Below, one piece after another: positions 20,638 through 32,600 of a stretch of 64,000 nt of DNA. The position numbers were made by a program, and so were the translations under genes. Location: NCBI RefSeq assembly GCF_963576545.1, contig NC_083638.1, forward strand, positions 28,626,900-28,690,899. Reading direction: 5' to 3'. This stretch comes from Limanda limanda. Lineage: Eukaryota > Chordata > Actinopteri > Pleuronectiformes > Pleuronectidae. The notes under the pieces are model-generated. The model made no database searches. It saw only the letters and a program-made list of their open reading frames with translations, and was not told the DNA's origin. Position 1 is the first letter of the stretch. Each line of letters opens with the position of its first letter.

Positions 20638-23600
20638 TGTGTGTGTGTGTGTCTGTGTGTGTCTGTGTGTGTGTGCCGTACTTGCGTGGCTCCACAATCT
20701 CCTCTGTGACATAGTTGAGGAAATTCCAGCCGCTGTAGGCAAAGGAGGCCTGGAGGAAGGCCAGAGCAATCTGTCCCACTGACGGGTCCTGACGGAACTC
20801 AAAGGCCACACTGGGGCGCAGGTGATCGTAGTGACCTGGAGACAGGCGAGATGAAAATCAGCAGAAGTTGAAACAGTAATGATGTCATGACCTTGTGTGG
20901 CTCATACGTTTCAAATAGAAGAGTAAAAAAATGTAATTCACAGATTATCGGCTTCAAAATGTATTAATACTTAACACCACTTTTTAACTGATTAAACAGG
21001 TGGCTGTACAGTATAGCTCTATCCAAATTAGAACTTGAGAGTGAAAAATTATCAAATCACATTTTCCCCTTTCTTGATGAAATTGTGAATAACCATCTAA
21101 CCAAAAAAACAATGTGTGTGTACCTCTACATATTTGGACAAGTCCCACCACTATGATGAGTACCAGCGCGAGCAACTTTGCTACGGTGAAAACATCCTGG
21201 ATCCTGGTTGCCCAGCGTACACTCGAGCAGTTCACCCAGGTCAGGAACACTGTGCACACACAAATACACAAAGAGAAGAAATAAATACACTTTTATGAAA
21301 TAAGACCTGAACCTCACGGGAAAAGCAGCAGGGTTTTTCACCAGCTGGATGTGTTGAAGTTTGATATTCACCAGCTGAAGTCTAACTTCAATGTCACTAG
21401 TTCTGTGTTCATAGCATCAGTTGGTTTGACGAGTGGAGAGCTCAGGCCCACAATACTGCCTCTGTGTATTATTGGGTATGATTTTAAAAAATCTGAAATC
21501 TTTAGATCTAAACATGCTGAATGTAGACTGTGTAAGACATACATATGTATAGACAGGAAAAGAAAGTGAGGGATGTGTGAAAAACTCAAGTCAATCTTAT
21601 TTGTGGTGACATTTTGTGCAGGACACAAAAGACTTTATTTAACCACCAAAGTTAGTTTCAGTACAAAGAGGGCATGTGTTTTATACTTGTTAAGCCTATT
21701 CTAAAAAAATTATATAGAAAAACACTTGTGACTTCTGTAGCCTAACATGAAAGTCTCATGTATCTGTGGGTCTGTGCAGCCCTCTAAGCTATTTTCGTGT
21801 TGAAATACAAGGATAATGCTTCAAGATTCAGTGAAATTGGAGCAGAGGGAGAGAGTAATTGTGATGCCCAGTAACATGCCCACAGTACGCCCTCGTATGG
21901 ACCTGAATAACAATTTATACTATGGGGGTATGTGAAACACTGTAAAAAACAACATGGCAGAGTCCTTGAAGGAGGACCTGCTAATGATGTAGATATAAAG
22001 AGCTCCTTTAGGTTAGGCTAGGGAAGGCTGATTTTACTTGCAGTCCCAAATACACTAGATTGGTGTCAGCTCCTCTGAACTTATCTAAAGTCAGTTGCTG
22101 TACGCATTTTTTGTACTGTCATTAGAAAAGTTAGAATGTTAACATGTTTGTGTAATTTCATTTACAGTGAAGGATGAAGATTTTTAACTGAAAAATAAAA
22201 GTGGTCAGCTAATATCAGAATGATTGAATGAAATTCATCGTAACTTAGATGTTTTTCTGCAAGGCCTCAGAAGTCCACAAGGGCTGGTTAATGAACAGAC
22301 ACGTTGATATGAAAAACAGGAAGTAAATCAAATGGAAAACTTCAATATGCCTTATATTAAGATAATTATCACCATTTTTTTTAAATCGCAAAAGAGAAAA
22401 TTGATCTTGATTGCCCAATTATCTGTTATTAAGAGATTAATAACTGACCGTAAACTCTAAGTGCCATTTTATAATCATCTTTTGAAAGGTTCTGTGTCCT
22501 TAATAATTGCAACAATCAATCTCCATATACCAGTATGATTGTCTGCCGTATATAAATTCATTCGTATTGTACATAGGACTGTTACAGTCATGTGATGCTA
22601 TGGTACTATGTTTTCTCACATCCTCTACAATCCTCTTCTGTCAGCACAAATAAGTAGAAGAAAAAGAACATCTTTCCTGACAAACAGACAGAAGGAATTG
22701 AGGACTTCCTACCCTCTGTTTCCTCTTTGCATAGAGAGTGTGTGTATGTTGTAGGAAGTCATCATGTATGCCCCTGCTCCTCAAATTGCTCCCTCAGACT
22801 GACTGTTAAAAGTGTGTCACAACACTAAAAAACAGATATCAAGTTACGTAGCTCAAAACATAATGCACAAATAAATGCAGTGATTTGTATCTAAACATCT
22901 GCATCTGTGCCTCTATAACAACAGGTATTTCATTATTCATAAACAACTCAATATATTTGTGATTGGTGACAAGCAAAATGTCACATTACTTGTATTTCTT
23001 CTGACACAATCCACAAACAATCGTACAGCGATATTTGTCAGTAAATGTGCAGCCTTTAGAGACTGCTTTTTCTATTTTCTGCACACAAAGAAAATGGAGA
23101 AGCACCAGTCACTTGCCAGTAGATGGCAGTAATCCAACTGTTATATACATCAACTGTTAAACTAACCAGAAGAAGAAGACCATGTGCTAAATTGGGCAAC
23201 TGGAAGCAGCATGGCTAACTAGCTTTGTTGATAATGATGGTAAAACCATGAAGATATTTTTTGTTTTTTCAAGAGCAGAATTCATTTTGAGCCAATCAGA
23301 GTGGATACAAGTGGTCTTCCAGCTGCCTGAAACTCAAGAGCCGGCTTCCCAGGTAAACCTAGTGATGTGTATGAGTTGGGCCAGCACAGAGAGGAATTTG
23401 GAAAACTTTTGCATAGTTTTATTTTATTTTTATATTATATAAATTAATTATTCTGTAACCACTGTACCACAAATTTGATTCTGAAAGACATTATTAGAAA
23501 TAATATCATACGACCCTTTCAGAAATGCTGTTTGTTATCTTTCTGACCAGTTTCTTCCTGAGTCAAAGATTAAGGCCCTTAAAGACGTGAATCGGGCGTC

Positions 23601-26600
23601 TCTTCAGCAAGTCTCTTTAGGGTTTGATGTTGTGCCATACGTCCATACCCTTGAATGAAATTGAATAATTACATTATTCACATGACGATCAATATCTTAT
23701 GCCAAAGTATGTCTTCAACCTCTGTCTGAAATTAGTCAATGCTCAAGTCCCAGTCACCTGTACTTAAGTCGAGTCACAACTCATGGACTTGAGTACTACA
23801 ACACTGAAAATAATACAAGTTGGATTAAGAGCTTTAACATCATTGGCACACCATTTGTCTGCTGATGTGGTGACTTTTTAATTTGCAAAACCTTGTCATA
23901 ACGATGAGTGTCGATGAAACCGGTTGACATAAATTCAAACCAGTCCGACAAATCTTGGGCACAAGACAAATTTTCCTACGGAAACAATTAAGTTTATTCG
24001 ATTTTAATTTGAAAAAACAACAGCCAACCCAACTCTGTACATGTATACAATCTAATTATCAAACCTCAGTTTAACATTAAATTTAGGCGCCAGCATCTAT
24101 TTATTTTCTATGGAAATAAAACACATTTGGTTGATTTATGTGAAACACTGCACCCCCCCCCCGAGTGCTCAACAAAAGTAAGGCTGCCCAAAACCAAATC
24201 TAGTGTAAACATTAATTAATTAAGCCAATACACATCTTTTCTTGTAAATGTCCGGAGGCAGTGACCTTTTTTGGTTAGCTTGGCCACTCAGTGGTAATGT
24301 TTGGTATTTATGAAAAAAGTACATTAACGTATACCCACTGTTATTATGTACTATATCAACTGGAAATAGCTGAATGTGCCTTATGGGTGGTGAAGTTCAT
24401 ATAGTTTGTGAGCACCCCTACCTTGGCCTTTATCCACGATTGACAAGATTGACTAGACTCCTCGTCTTTCTTTGCCCCGTCCCTTGTCTATGATTTCTTC
24501 ATCTTTATGTTTTGTCTTGTTTCTCTCCTCTATGTATATCTTATTGAAACTGTACTTCTTACTTTCTCTCCTGGCGTCTCATTTCTGTTTTTTTTTACTC
24601 ACAAGTTTAGTCTCCTGCAAGAGTAGCACAGCAGTGTGTGTGCGCACGTATATGGGCAGGGGTGTTATCAACCATGTCATCCATCAACGAGGCAAGGTTG
24701 CCCTCCTACCACAGAAATCCGAACAAACTGCTTCCGCTGGCACGGATACACTCACATACACACACGTGCATTTTTGGCAGGAGGATTTGGTGGCACTGGG
24801 CAGAGCTTTCTCCTGCCCACAACACTACAGTGTTTTATAGTCAATTACCCTTGGGGTGTTACACACATTTCCGTTCCTGTGTTTCAGTGAAACACCCCCC
24901 ATCTCCCCTCTGTGTTATCCCTGACAGGAAGGAGGTGCCAGCTGTCTTTGAAAGTGACAGCGCAGGTAAATCTGTGTCCTGCTGTCACGACTTCTATTGA
25001 AGGCTGCCTCAACACTAGAATACTAAACTTATTACTGCTTTTACTTTTAATGGATTCTGATCCAAACTGTGATATATCAGGGGGCTTCAACCATGGGAAC
25101 GCCTCCTCCTGGTCACTGGAATCACTGAACTGGCAATAACCTCCAAATCCTGTCTGCCAACGACAAGATATCTGACCCGAGAATCCCTAAAGACTACTCT
25201 ACATACACTGAATTTTGTTTGGGGGACATACACATAGACATACTGACGATGACGGCATAGTACAGTTAGCTATGCAGAGTAGTAGTGTATAAAAGGAAAG
25301 CTGCATTAAGTCATTACTGTTCATCTTTGTACATGTGAACTCCCATTCACACCTCAAATCTAACTTCTTAAAGTAAATAAAGCTAAGAGGTCTGCAAAGA
25401 CCAATTGACATATGAGGCAACACATAGTTATGTCACAAGTTAATATACGAACTTGATTGTCTTTTGACGTGTGAGTTCATTTGTGGGTGAACTCACACGT
25501 TCATTCCTGGGTTTGCACCGTTTTGCTCTGGGGCAACAACTAGACTTGTATCAGCTCGCAGCAAAAGTCAAAATATTGTTCCTGCACAGCAAATTGAGAA
25601 GAGTTGAATTCTTGGTGTTAAACTAGACATACACTAGTAGAGTTAATTATACTCTGGATAGAGTTAATCCATTATAATTAACTCTCAGTCGATAAATAGT
25701 TGTTGTCAAAACCGAGTGTAAAAAGGAAGTGTCACTAAATCAAATCTCTAAGTGTAAATGTTTAAATATTAACTCCGAAATTCTTACTATAAACTCTGAT
25801 CCTGTATTTCACACCTCAAGTGTTAACGTCACCCCCCCCCCCCTACACCATACGAACACCGCTCTGCTGAAGCAGGTTCAGTCTCGACTGGGTGTCAATC
25901 GGTTTGCTGAAGATAGAGCTACGTCTCAACTTTTAACGGTTACACTGTTCGGTAAGTACATGAAGTAGTATCTGATAATATTGTATTTTATATTAATATT
26001 ACTCTTCGGGCAACCGGTCATTTTGAAATGGTGAGCCACGGTAAATTTACTCGTCACGCTGTTACTCACCACCCAAACACCTGCTTAATGAGCTAGAGGT
26101 TAGCATGCATGCCTGGTCTCACTGTAACATGAGTCATGCACTTTGTAACCATAGATATAAAACGTGATAAGATGATGCTAATGGTTCGGAGTTGCTAGCT
26201 AGCGTGCTAAAGTGGTGCTAACGCTAGCAAGCCTGCTCATGTTTACAGTGCCAAAACAGCACGATGTCTTTTTACTGGGTCACACCGAAATATCACTATT
26301 ATTTGAGAGGGAGTTATATTTCTAAGTGTCATATGGTTTATCTTGGGAGACACTTCAATGTGGGTTCCCTCAATGACATGAAAATAACTAAGAATATTTT
26401 TTTTCTGTGCCTTGTCTTTTAAAATGTGTAGCTGCATTAATGTCTCCTGGCATTTCTTGTGGTAAGATATTTTTATTATATGGGCTAAGCTATCCTCTCT
26501 TTTAATTCACTGAATTCATGTAGAAAATGCTGGCAAAGGTGGAATACGGAGGAGTCCAAAAATATATCAAAATTCCACAAATTGATGAAAACTTTGCCTT

Positions 26601-29600
26601 CCAGAAGTTTCTTCAAGAAGGTTTGTCTCCACACATTTAAGGCTTAAAAAAAAAAGCCTTATAGGCCATTTTAGAGAATATTTTCATTTTTGTAGTGTGT
26701 CTGTTTGGTTTTTAAGCTTTTATGCTCTAAATGTTTAAATGACATGGTTGATCATAAACTTAATGTAACTTTATTTTTTTTTATTTTTCCCAGTAATAGA
26801 CAAATTTAGTCTGCAGGCCCAACTTGTGACTGAAGGTGTGCTCAGCTTGACTGACACATCAGAGACTGAGGTTGATGCCGACACATTCGATGTTTTGAGT
26901 TTGAATCTTTGAACAGCCAACAACTTCTGCTGCATCCATGTTACAGGGAATGAGAGTGAGAGGACATACATTGTGCCTTACTGTTGCATGTTCTAATATT
27001 TGTGGTGCAAGTTTGAAAATAAAGGTTTTTAAACTGCCAAACATGACTACCTTTTTATTTTAGCAAAGTTTATTTTCCAAGTATTTTTTTTAGGAATATA
27101 TATATATATAAGAATTATATTGACACCTTTTAAGTGATATGGGGGTAACACTTGTGTGTTAAGATATAGTCCTCTGAGAGAGTTAATTGCTAACACTAAG
27201 TAGTGTAAAAAAAGAAGAGTGTGTTAAAAAAAACTAACACCGGTTGGTGTTAGGCAGTGTTAAATTTTAACTCCAAAAAGAGTCAAATTTACACTAACTT
27301 AGTGTAAAGGCTCTTATATACTTCTACGTTCTCCGTTTCTCGGAGAGGGCTCCACGGGGGGGCGAAGAGTCTTTTTGATTTTTACTAATCCGACCACTGT
27401 TTGGCGGTGTAAAATTCACCGCCAAACCCATAGGTGGCGCAACGGAAGACGAGCTCAGAGAAGCCTACCCCATTTGGGAAGAAGAAGTCCACGTGTCTCT
27501 GTTTACATCTGTTAGCTTGCGTCCCACACACTGAACCATGGCAACTAACAGAACTAAATAAAGTGACACCCAGCAGGTCAAGATGCTGATGTTATCGTTT
27601 CTTAGCGCAGCGGTTCCCCGGTCTTGTTTCCGAACTGTGTTGCTGATTCCACAGCTTGAAGCTCCGTGTAGCTTGAAGCTAGCTCCCCTCCCAGCTTCCA
27701 CACAGAGTCAGCAGGGACTCCCGGCACTAACTACTACCCAGTGTTTGCTTCTAACCTGACGGTATTATAGAAACAGTGTCATGATAGAAGTGGAATTAAA
27801 GTCGTGACGGCGGGTTCTTGCACTGTTACCACCGTAGTTAGCATGGTGGCTAGCCTAGCCCGCTAGCCTGCTAGCGCCGTTTTGAAAGCTCGTTATAACC
27901 GTCTGTGACCGTGCACACATGCCCTCAGTGCTCGAACGAGCCACCGTCAGCCGGACAACTCCGCTGGCTTAACACACATGTCACATTAATCGTAGAATCG
28001 TAGTTGTGTTTATTGTGAATCAGGAAGTTACAGGTCCGGAAATGACGTCGAACAGAAATGACGTCGTACGGAAATGACGTCATACGGAAATGATGTCGTT
28101 CGCGGACCAATCACAGCCAAGAGCTGTCGGTCGGGTCTCCGACACAACACGGAGAAGTTAGAAAAATCAGACCTGTACGAAAAGCTCTCCGTAGCGCTCG
28201 GAGAGGTCGTTTCACGACGGAAGAGGCGGTCTTATCTGTCCGTTTTTTCAAAAACGCAGAACCGTAAATTGGCCTTAAAGGTACCAACACTCGAAAAAGT
28301 GTTAAATTAACACTCTGAGGTGTGGACCCATATAGTCACTTTAAAAGTGTTAAGATCAACTCTTACAGTGTTAATTTGGGTATGCTGATTTTGCTGTGTG
28401 GTTGACAGGAGTTATTTTTATTTTTTTATTTGTTCTTCTGTAGTTCAGAGTTGTGTGTAGACAATGTGTGTAGTTTGTTAAAGTCAGAAACCACAAGGAC
28501 ATTCGTCTTTCCTTTAGATGGCAGGTTTTTGTTACTGTGCTGTATTTACATTTGATTGTCTTTGTGTCTTCAACAGATACGTTTTTTCATTAATTTTCAT
28601 GTTGGAGATATAATCACCTTTTCCCTTCATTTAGGTTTGATGCATTAGAATCAGTGTTTGCCAGATGGGAAATATTGAAGTATGGGGAAACCTATCATAC
28701 GTGACCAGAGTAGGGATGGAAGACTCAATACCGATCTTTCGAACTGTGTCGAGATTCTGAAGCGTTTTACTGTACAGAAACTATGCTTTTCAAGGCACAA
28801 GGCCCTAATTTTGAAACACGTGACAGTACTATTCTGTGCTACTGACTGTGAGTGCTGCTGACACCACTCACACCGGCACATTCATCATCACAAGCATGGC
28901 TGAAAAGACTTCATGTGACAAGAGATGTGTAAATACAGACGTAGGGTTCCATATCCATATGTTCATCCCAACATGCATGAATTGCTGGAAAGACGTCATG
29001 AGAGAAGAGATGAGTAAACACAGACGTGATCCATATTTTGCTATCCAGATTACAACTGAAAATACTTTCCAGTGTGGGTCACATGGGTGACCTTTGTTGC
29101 GTACCACTCTCTGTCTCTACAACTCTACCATAACTAGAATATAAATGATTGAAATTCAAATTAGGTTTGAATGATTGCTCGGATCATCGGGATTTTTATT
29201 CAACAAATTCAAATGAAATGGAAAGGGCAGTTTGAATATTTATTTGAATAATGGTATAATTTCTTAGGCTTGTTTTTGTGGAATGTAACATCTGGTTGGC
29301 TGAAACATATTATTCCTTCTCTTTCTTCCTCTGCTGCACCAGCGAACTGACGTGGCAGACACACATGTGGAGACTTAAATTGGCACCATGCTGTGCTGGA
29401 ATGAACAGCAGAAGCTGATACTGTTATTTCTCCTCAGAATAAGTGAGTTGGGATGTGTAATCGATGCATGGATCACTGAGACTATACATTATAGTGTCGA
29501 TAGCTGGTGTGTGTAGTGCTGTCTTGTTTGTAATCTAGGCTGACTCGCATTCGTGGACCTTTAGCTGGGAAAATCTCTGTTGACTCTACAGGAGCTTCAG

Positions 29601-32600
29601 TAAGACTCAGCAGTGCAGTTAACATTTAATCCACTTACTCTCCTCGAGTGTTTCAGAAAATCTGTCAACACAGAGCTGAGAAGTGTTAACAATTTATATT
29701 TGAAAGCGGAAACATTTCTTTCCTAAAGTCACCTAACACTGATCTCAGGCGGCACATAATACATTCTGAAACAACGAAACACTCAACAATGTTATATAAC
29801 TATATAAATGGCTTTTTAGTTGCAGTCTGACGATGTTGTTAAAAGTAGAGGTTTTAGCAAGTCAGCTGTTAATGGGGCTGTGTATTTTTGTATATAAATG
29901 GAGAAATGTGCATTTTCTTTCTCGTCTTAATTAAAGCTAATTGCGATACCCTGAATCTGTATCAGTATAAATCATTAGTAATATGTTATTCCTTATCTAT
30001 TTGTCAGAAGATGGTGTATATGGTTTATGTCTGAAGCATTTAAGATAAGCACATGTGCAAAGTGTCTCATTGCATCCAGAGCTGTAACCTAAGGCTAAAA
30101 GAATGTGTGACTTTGGAATGAAAATAGAAATCCATCCTCTGCTCTAAGATATTGCTGAAGGTGGGGATTATAACAATCATCAGTTTATTATCTTCACACA
30201 CAGCTTATAGAGGAGTCACAGGTTTCACCTACACCAACTTTTGTATTTTAGGATGTTGAAGCAAAAGTTTGGAAAGACATTTTAATATGTATTTCTCTTA
30301 TCATCCATGATTCTTGTGCTGCTCACAGAAGTATCCTCTCCATCTGATCAGAATCTGACACTTCTGCTGCTCAAGTTGCTGATAAAGCTTCAGAAATGCA
30401 TACAGAAGCTCATTCAACTACAGACAGCTGACTACAATGTCCCTGTCGCTCTGAAGTGTGATGCTGTGGACCAGAGAGGAGGATGGGGGGTGGTACCAAG
30501 CAGCCAATAGGGAAATTAAACACGCAACCAGCATGTCATCTGGCCAATTGGAGTCCCCATCTTTGATTTGCAAGGTGTCCTGCCCATATCCTGTTTCCAT
30601 GGTGCTCAGTGACAGGAGCATCACGAAGACCCTCTGAAACAATGCACAATGGCGTAGACACACCCTCTCATTAGCGGCGTCCTCAAAGGCTGGCACCATT
30701 ATGTAGTCTGACTATGATACTGACACACGGGCACACACGTGTGCAGTCACACACACAAACTGGTACAACACACAATCACACTCACAGAGTGGGCGACTGG
30801 CCTAACCAAGCAGCAGTTGTAACATTCTGTCGCTAAAAATAGTGAAGGTGTGCTCTGTTAATGCTAAAGCTAGCCTGACACATGCACACACTCTCATGCA
30901 CAGATTGCTAAGCCTTTCCTGTCCATACCCCTGTTTCCTTTACTCCATCCAGAGCAAACAAGACCAAACTGGCTGGCATGACGCCCACATACATGCACAG
31001 ACTGCTTTTGGCATTAGCTTCTTGGAACATATTGCTGTTCTCCCACATTTCAAGGGAAGGCGTTGATCAGAGACTGGAATTGAGCTCAACGTTTGTTGAG
31101 TAATTCTCAAAGGACAATGTTGTCAGCTTACTGTGAACTATAATTACAGTCTCGTAATATATTCAAGCCATGACAAGAAAGTAGCTGGACTTGTCCTGTA
31201 CAGTTTAATTTTCCCTTTTCTTTGATTAATATCTATATAGCCAGTTGGGAACAGGTTTGTCTCGCTCGTTTGCTGAGCACTTATTTATGATCTAACATCA
31301 TTCAATGCTAAGTATTTCTTCGATCAAAGGCAAACAAAAATGCATTTTTGTCTTCACGTTAGTAAATCCTGGCAGCACCCAGTAGAGTTTACTTTCATCC
31401 ACTGATCCAGAGAAAGTGGGAACAAGGAGGAAAGTTAAAGCTGTTTGTTAATATTTGTTGAGATGCTTATATGTGTAATGTAGTTATATATTAAGAATAT
31501 TAATGGATTTATATATTCTACAAATTAAGCAGTTTATTTTAAGATGCCATTTTCAAAAGTCTTTTATTTAGTTTTTAAATGCAAACCTTATTTTACTTGA
31601 AACTAGAAAAAAAAGAAAAAATATTTACTATTATTTTATTATGACAGTTCCCTCCAGTTCAGTGTGAAAATAAATAATAAACATTGTTAAAATATTTTGA
31701 ATTGTACTCTCTTTTTTGTCATACTTCATACAGACGTTCATACAACTATAGGCTACTTTAAAATAAATGGCACTGAATCATCTCGAAGTTACACATTATG
31801 GTGTTTCTGACCTTTGCTTGAGGAAATTCTCTCTAACTGGACCTCTTTGAATTTTAATTGAATAACCCAGACATTTTCATTTATTTTGTTGTTGGACAGC
31901 ATAATGTAGATACTGTATATTCCTTTTACTTTAAGGGGACATCTCTTGCACAAACTGAATTTTGGAGACATTTTGTATGGGACTGTAAAAGAGAGATTAG
32001 CAGTTCAGACTGGGCTATTTTTTGTAGTGGAATAATGCCTTGCAGTGCATACTTTGTTTTTTGTTTGGGAAAGGCTGAAAATGCTACCTAAGTGAGATTT
32101 AACATGTAATATGTAATGTTGCATAGAATTTAAAGTGCACTCGGTAATATGTTGATGTCACAAAATGACTGAATACTTTTCTATAGCCCCACAATGAAAG
32201 GATCATGCCAATGTTTGTTGTAATGGGAGCAAACTATTCTGTATCAAAAAATCACTCTGTGACATCTGACAGTATTTCGTAGCCTGTGCCATGGAAATAC
32301 CCTCTTCTGCATCGGACTCCATGTGTTTTAAAGGTCCCCTCGTATGCCCATTTTACCACAGTTGATATGGTTCCTTGGGGTCTTAATGAAATGTCTGTAA
32401 CATTTTTTGGTCAAAATACCACAAGGATCATTTAAAACAACAGCCTTTTTACCCTGTCTAAAACAGCCCTCTTAAGATTGACCTCTTTTGAGTCCCCCCC
32501 CCCCCTCTCTCACCGCCCCGCCCCCCCCTGTCAATCACACACACACACACACATCCACTTTCACGTCTTAAATCTCTCCTTAGCATATGTAAGGTTGTTA

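Larger units (their letters stand above)
27308..28275. mobile_element. Nested ~970-bp element with TAA target duplication (PIF/Harbinger-like MITE)
   Basis: The ends are imperfect inverted repeats (AGGCTCTTATATACTTCTAC against AGGCCAATTTACGGTTCTGC, both leading into GCGTT or CGTT). TAA at 27305-27307 and 28276-28278 flanks the element, the 3-bp TWA-type duplication typical of PIF/Harbinger transposons. The interior is CpG-rich and carries a perfect hairpin (27399-27427) and the CRE-type tandem (28037-28100). No transposase frame is present. It sits within the larger CACAGCAAA-ended unit and so inserted later. Confidence 0.5.
25585..28398. mobile_element. 2.8-kb putative non-autonomous DNA transposon with CACAGCAAA termini
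   Basis: CACAGCAAA at 25585-25593 is mirrored by TTTGCTGTG at 28390-28398. Just inside both ends are repeated AGAGTTGA and GTGTTAA/TTAACAC modules in opposite orientation. Between them lies a spliced mini-gene (26527-26912) and a nested element (27308-28275). No transposase was seen, so it would depend on another element. I could not find a clear target duplication, so the outer boundaries are tentative. The class is unknown to me. Confidence 0.5.

Noticed and set aside
30418..30699. 93-codon minus-strand frame within slc7a10 intron 3
   Set aside because: No recognised motif and no supporting splice sites; length is within chance expectation for 64 kb of six-frame sequence.
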